This document shows, piece by piece, positions 58,996 through 59,216 of a stretch of DNA of 59,216 bases (position 1 is its first letter; every line of letters begins with the position of its first letter). The translations under genes and the position numbers were made by a program. Origin of the DNA: Rickettsia endosymbiont of Bradysia coprophila (GTDB lineage: Bacteria; Pseudomonadota; Alphaproteobacteria; Rickettsiales; Rickettsiaceae). Below the pieces are notes generated by a model. That model made no database searches and was not told where the DNA came from. It worked only from the letters and a program-made list of their open reading frames with translations. Where the stretch lies: the NCBI GenBank assembly GCA_019468145.1, contig JAHXDM010000022.1, forward strand, positions 1 through 59,216, read 5' to 3'.

Positions 58996-59216
58996 TCAGC
59001 GATCACGCCTGCAGCAGGTAGGGTTTCGCCACCGACTCGCCGACACGCACGCGCACGGCGCCGCGAAGGCCGGTCTTCGGCTCCGGGATCTGCTTGGCCA
59101 CGCGGGTGCCCCACTCGGCGGTCATGCCCCAGGACGGTTCAGTGACGCCGCGCAGGCCCAGGTTGCGGCCGCGGCGAATCAGGCTGAAGTCGTTGCCCCA
59201 CACGCGCGAATACACC
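58996..59216 (-). pseudogene. Major capsid protein, right-end fragment
   Basis: C-terminal third of the capsid gene (full copy 14240-15169), cut by the window end. About 20 bases of the 3' coding part are missing near 59017, where 'cagcaggtaggg' jumps to 'tttcgccaccgactc'. Confidence 0.82.

Larger units (their letters stand above)
44756..59216. repeat. Right copy of redundant contig end
   Basis: This repeats 1-14483. It is clean up to about 55.0 kb; beyond that it accumulates single-base losses and a larger gap near 59017 (about 20 bases missing in the capsid gene). Net loss over the last 4 kb is 43 bases relative to the left copy. All losses fall toward the contig end, as expected for low read depth. 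Confidence 0.93.

Noticed and set aside
1-59216. CRISPR array or insertion sequence
   Set aside because: No regular short repeats with spacers, no transposase, and no flanking inverted repeats with target duplications were seen.

Overview
The window is almost certainly one tailed-phage genome of about 44.8 kb, written out about 1.3 times. Bases 1-14483 reappear at 44756-59216. Over most of the shared stretch the two copies are offset by exactly 44776 bases. Small insertions and deletions are confined to the outer few kilobases of each end (1 to about 3.3 kb, and about 55.0 kb to the end). That is what an unclosed circular or circularly permuted contig with low-quality ends looks like. It does not look like a biological 14-kb repeat. 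One clean turn can be read, for example, from 3286 to 48061. Genes broken at one end are intact in the other copy.

Bases are strongly GC-rich (about two thirds by eye), genes are packed with 4-base ATGA/GTGA overlaps, and there is no cellular gene. The virion set is small and large terminase, DUF935 portal, Mu F-like head morphogenesis protein, Mu I-like protease/scaffold, decoration protein, major capsid, DUF1320, Mu G-like morphogenesis protein, tail terminator, tail tube, a frameshifted tail chaperone pair, a ~1000-residue tape measure, a BR0599-family tail protein, a hub and a collagen-like fibre. This points to a long, non-contractile tail with a Mu/B3/D3112-type morphogenesis set. No sheath, transposase, integrase or excisionase was recognised. 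The host is probably a GC-rich gamma- or betaproteobacterium (Stenotrophomonas/Xanthomonas/Pseudomonas/Burkholderia type); this is inferred from composition only.

Layout of one turn, on the minus strand unless stated. (1) 38079 down to 28880 is an early-to-middle run: Cro/YdaS-like regulator, DnaT-type replication protein with a lambda-like origin inside its gene, RusA resolvase, small proteins including a KTSC protein, a P-loop protein, zinc-motif proteins, an HTH protein, a Ref-like nuclease and a Mor-family activator, then M15 endolysin, two membrane proteins (holin candidates) and nested Rz/Rz1. (2) 28297-28879 is non-coding, with two strong terminators and several dyads. (3) 28296 to 20961 holds a ParB-like protein with a gutted methyltransferase tail, three unknown proteins, terminase, portal and head protein. 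(4) 17150-20870 on the plus strand is an island of twelve small unknown genes that interrupts the head cluster and ends in a terminator. (5) 16948 down through 1/44756 to 41988 covers the rest of head and tail. (6) 38269-41970 on the plus strand is a recombination module: ERF annealase, PD-(D/E)XK exonuclease, Ala-rich coiled coil and SSB.

Control elements visible in the sequence are a matched pair of minus-strand promoters (TTGCTA, 18-bp spacer, TACAGT) ahead of the regulator/replication run and ahead of the packaging run; a related pair of plus-strand promoters (TTGCAT, 17-bp spacer) ahead of the island and the recombination module; and a Mor-family activator just before the lysis genes that may switch on late transcription. 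The strongest individual signals are the in-gene origin (37331-37453), the programmed -1 frameshift site (10789-10820), and the terminal redundancy itself.
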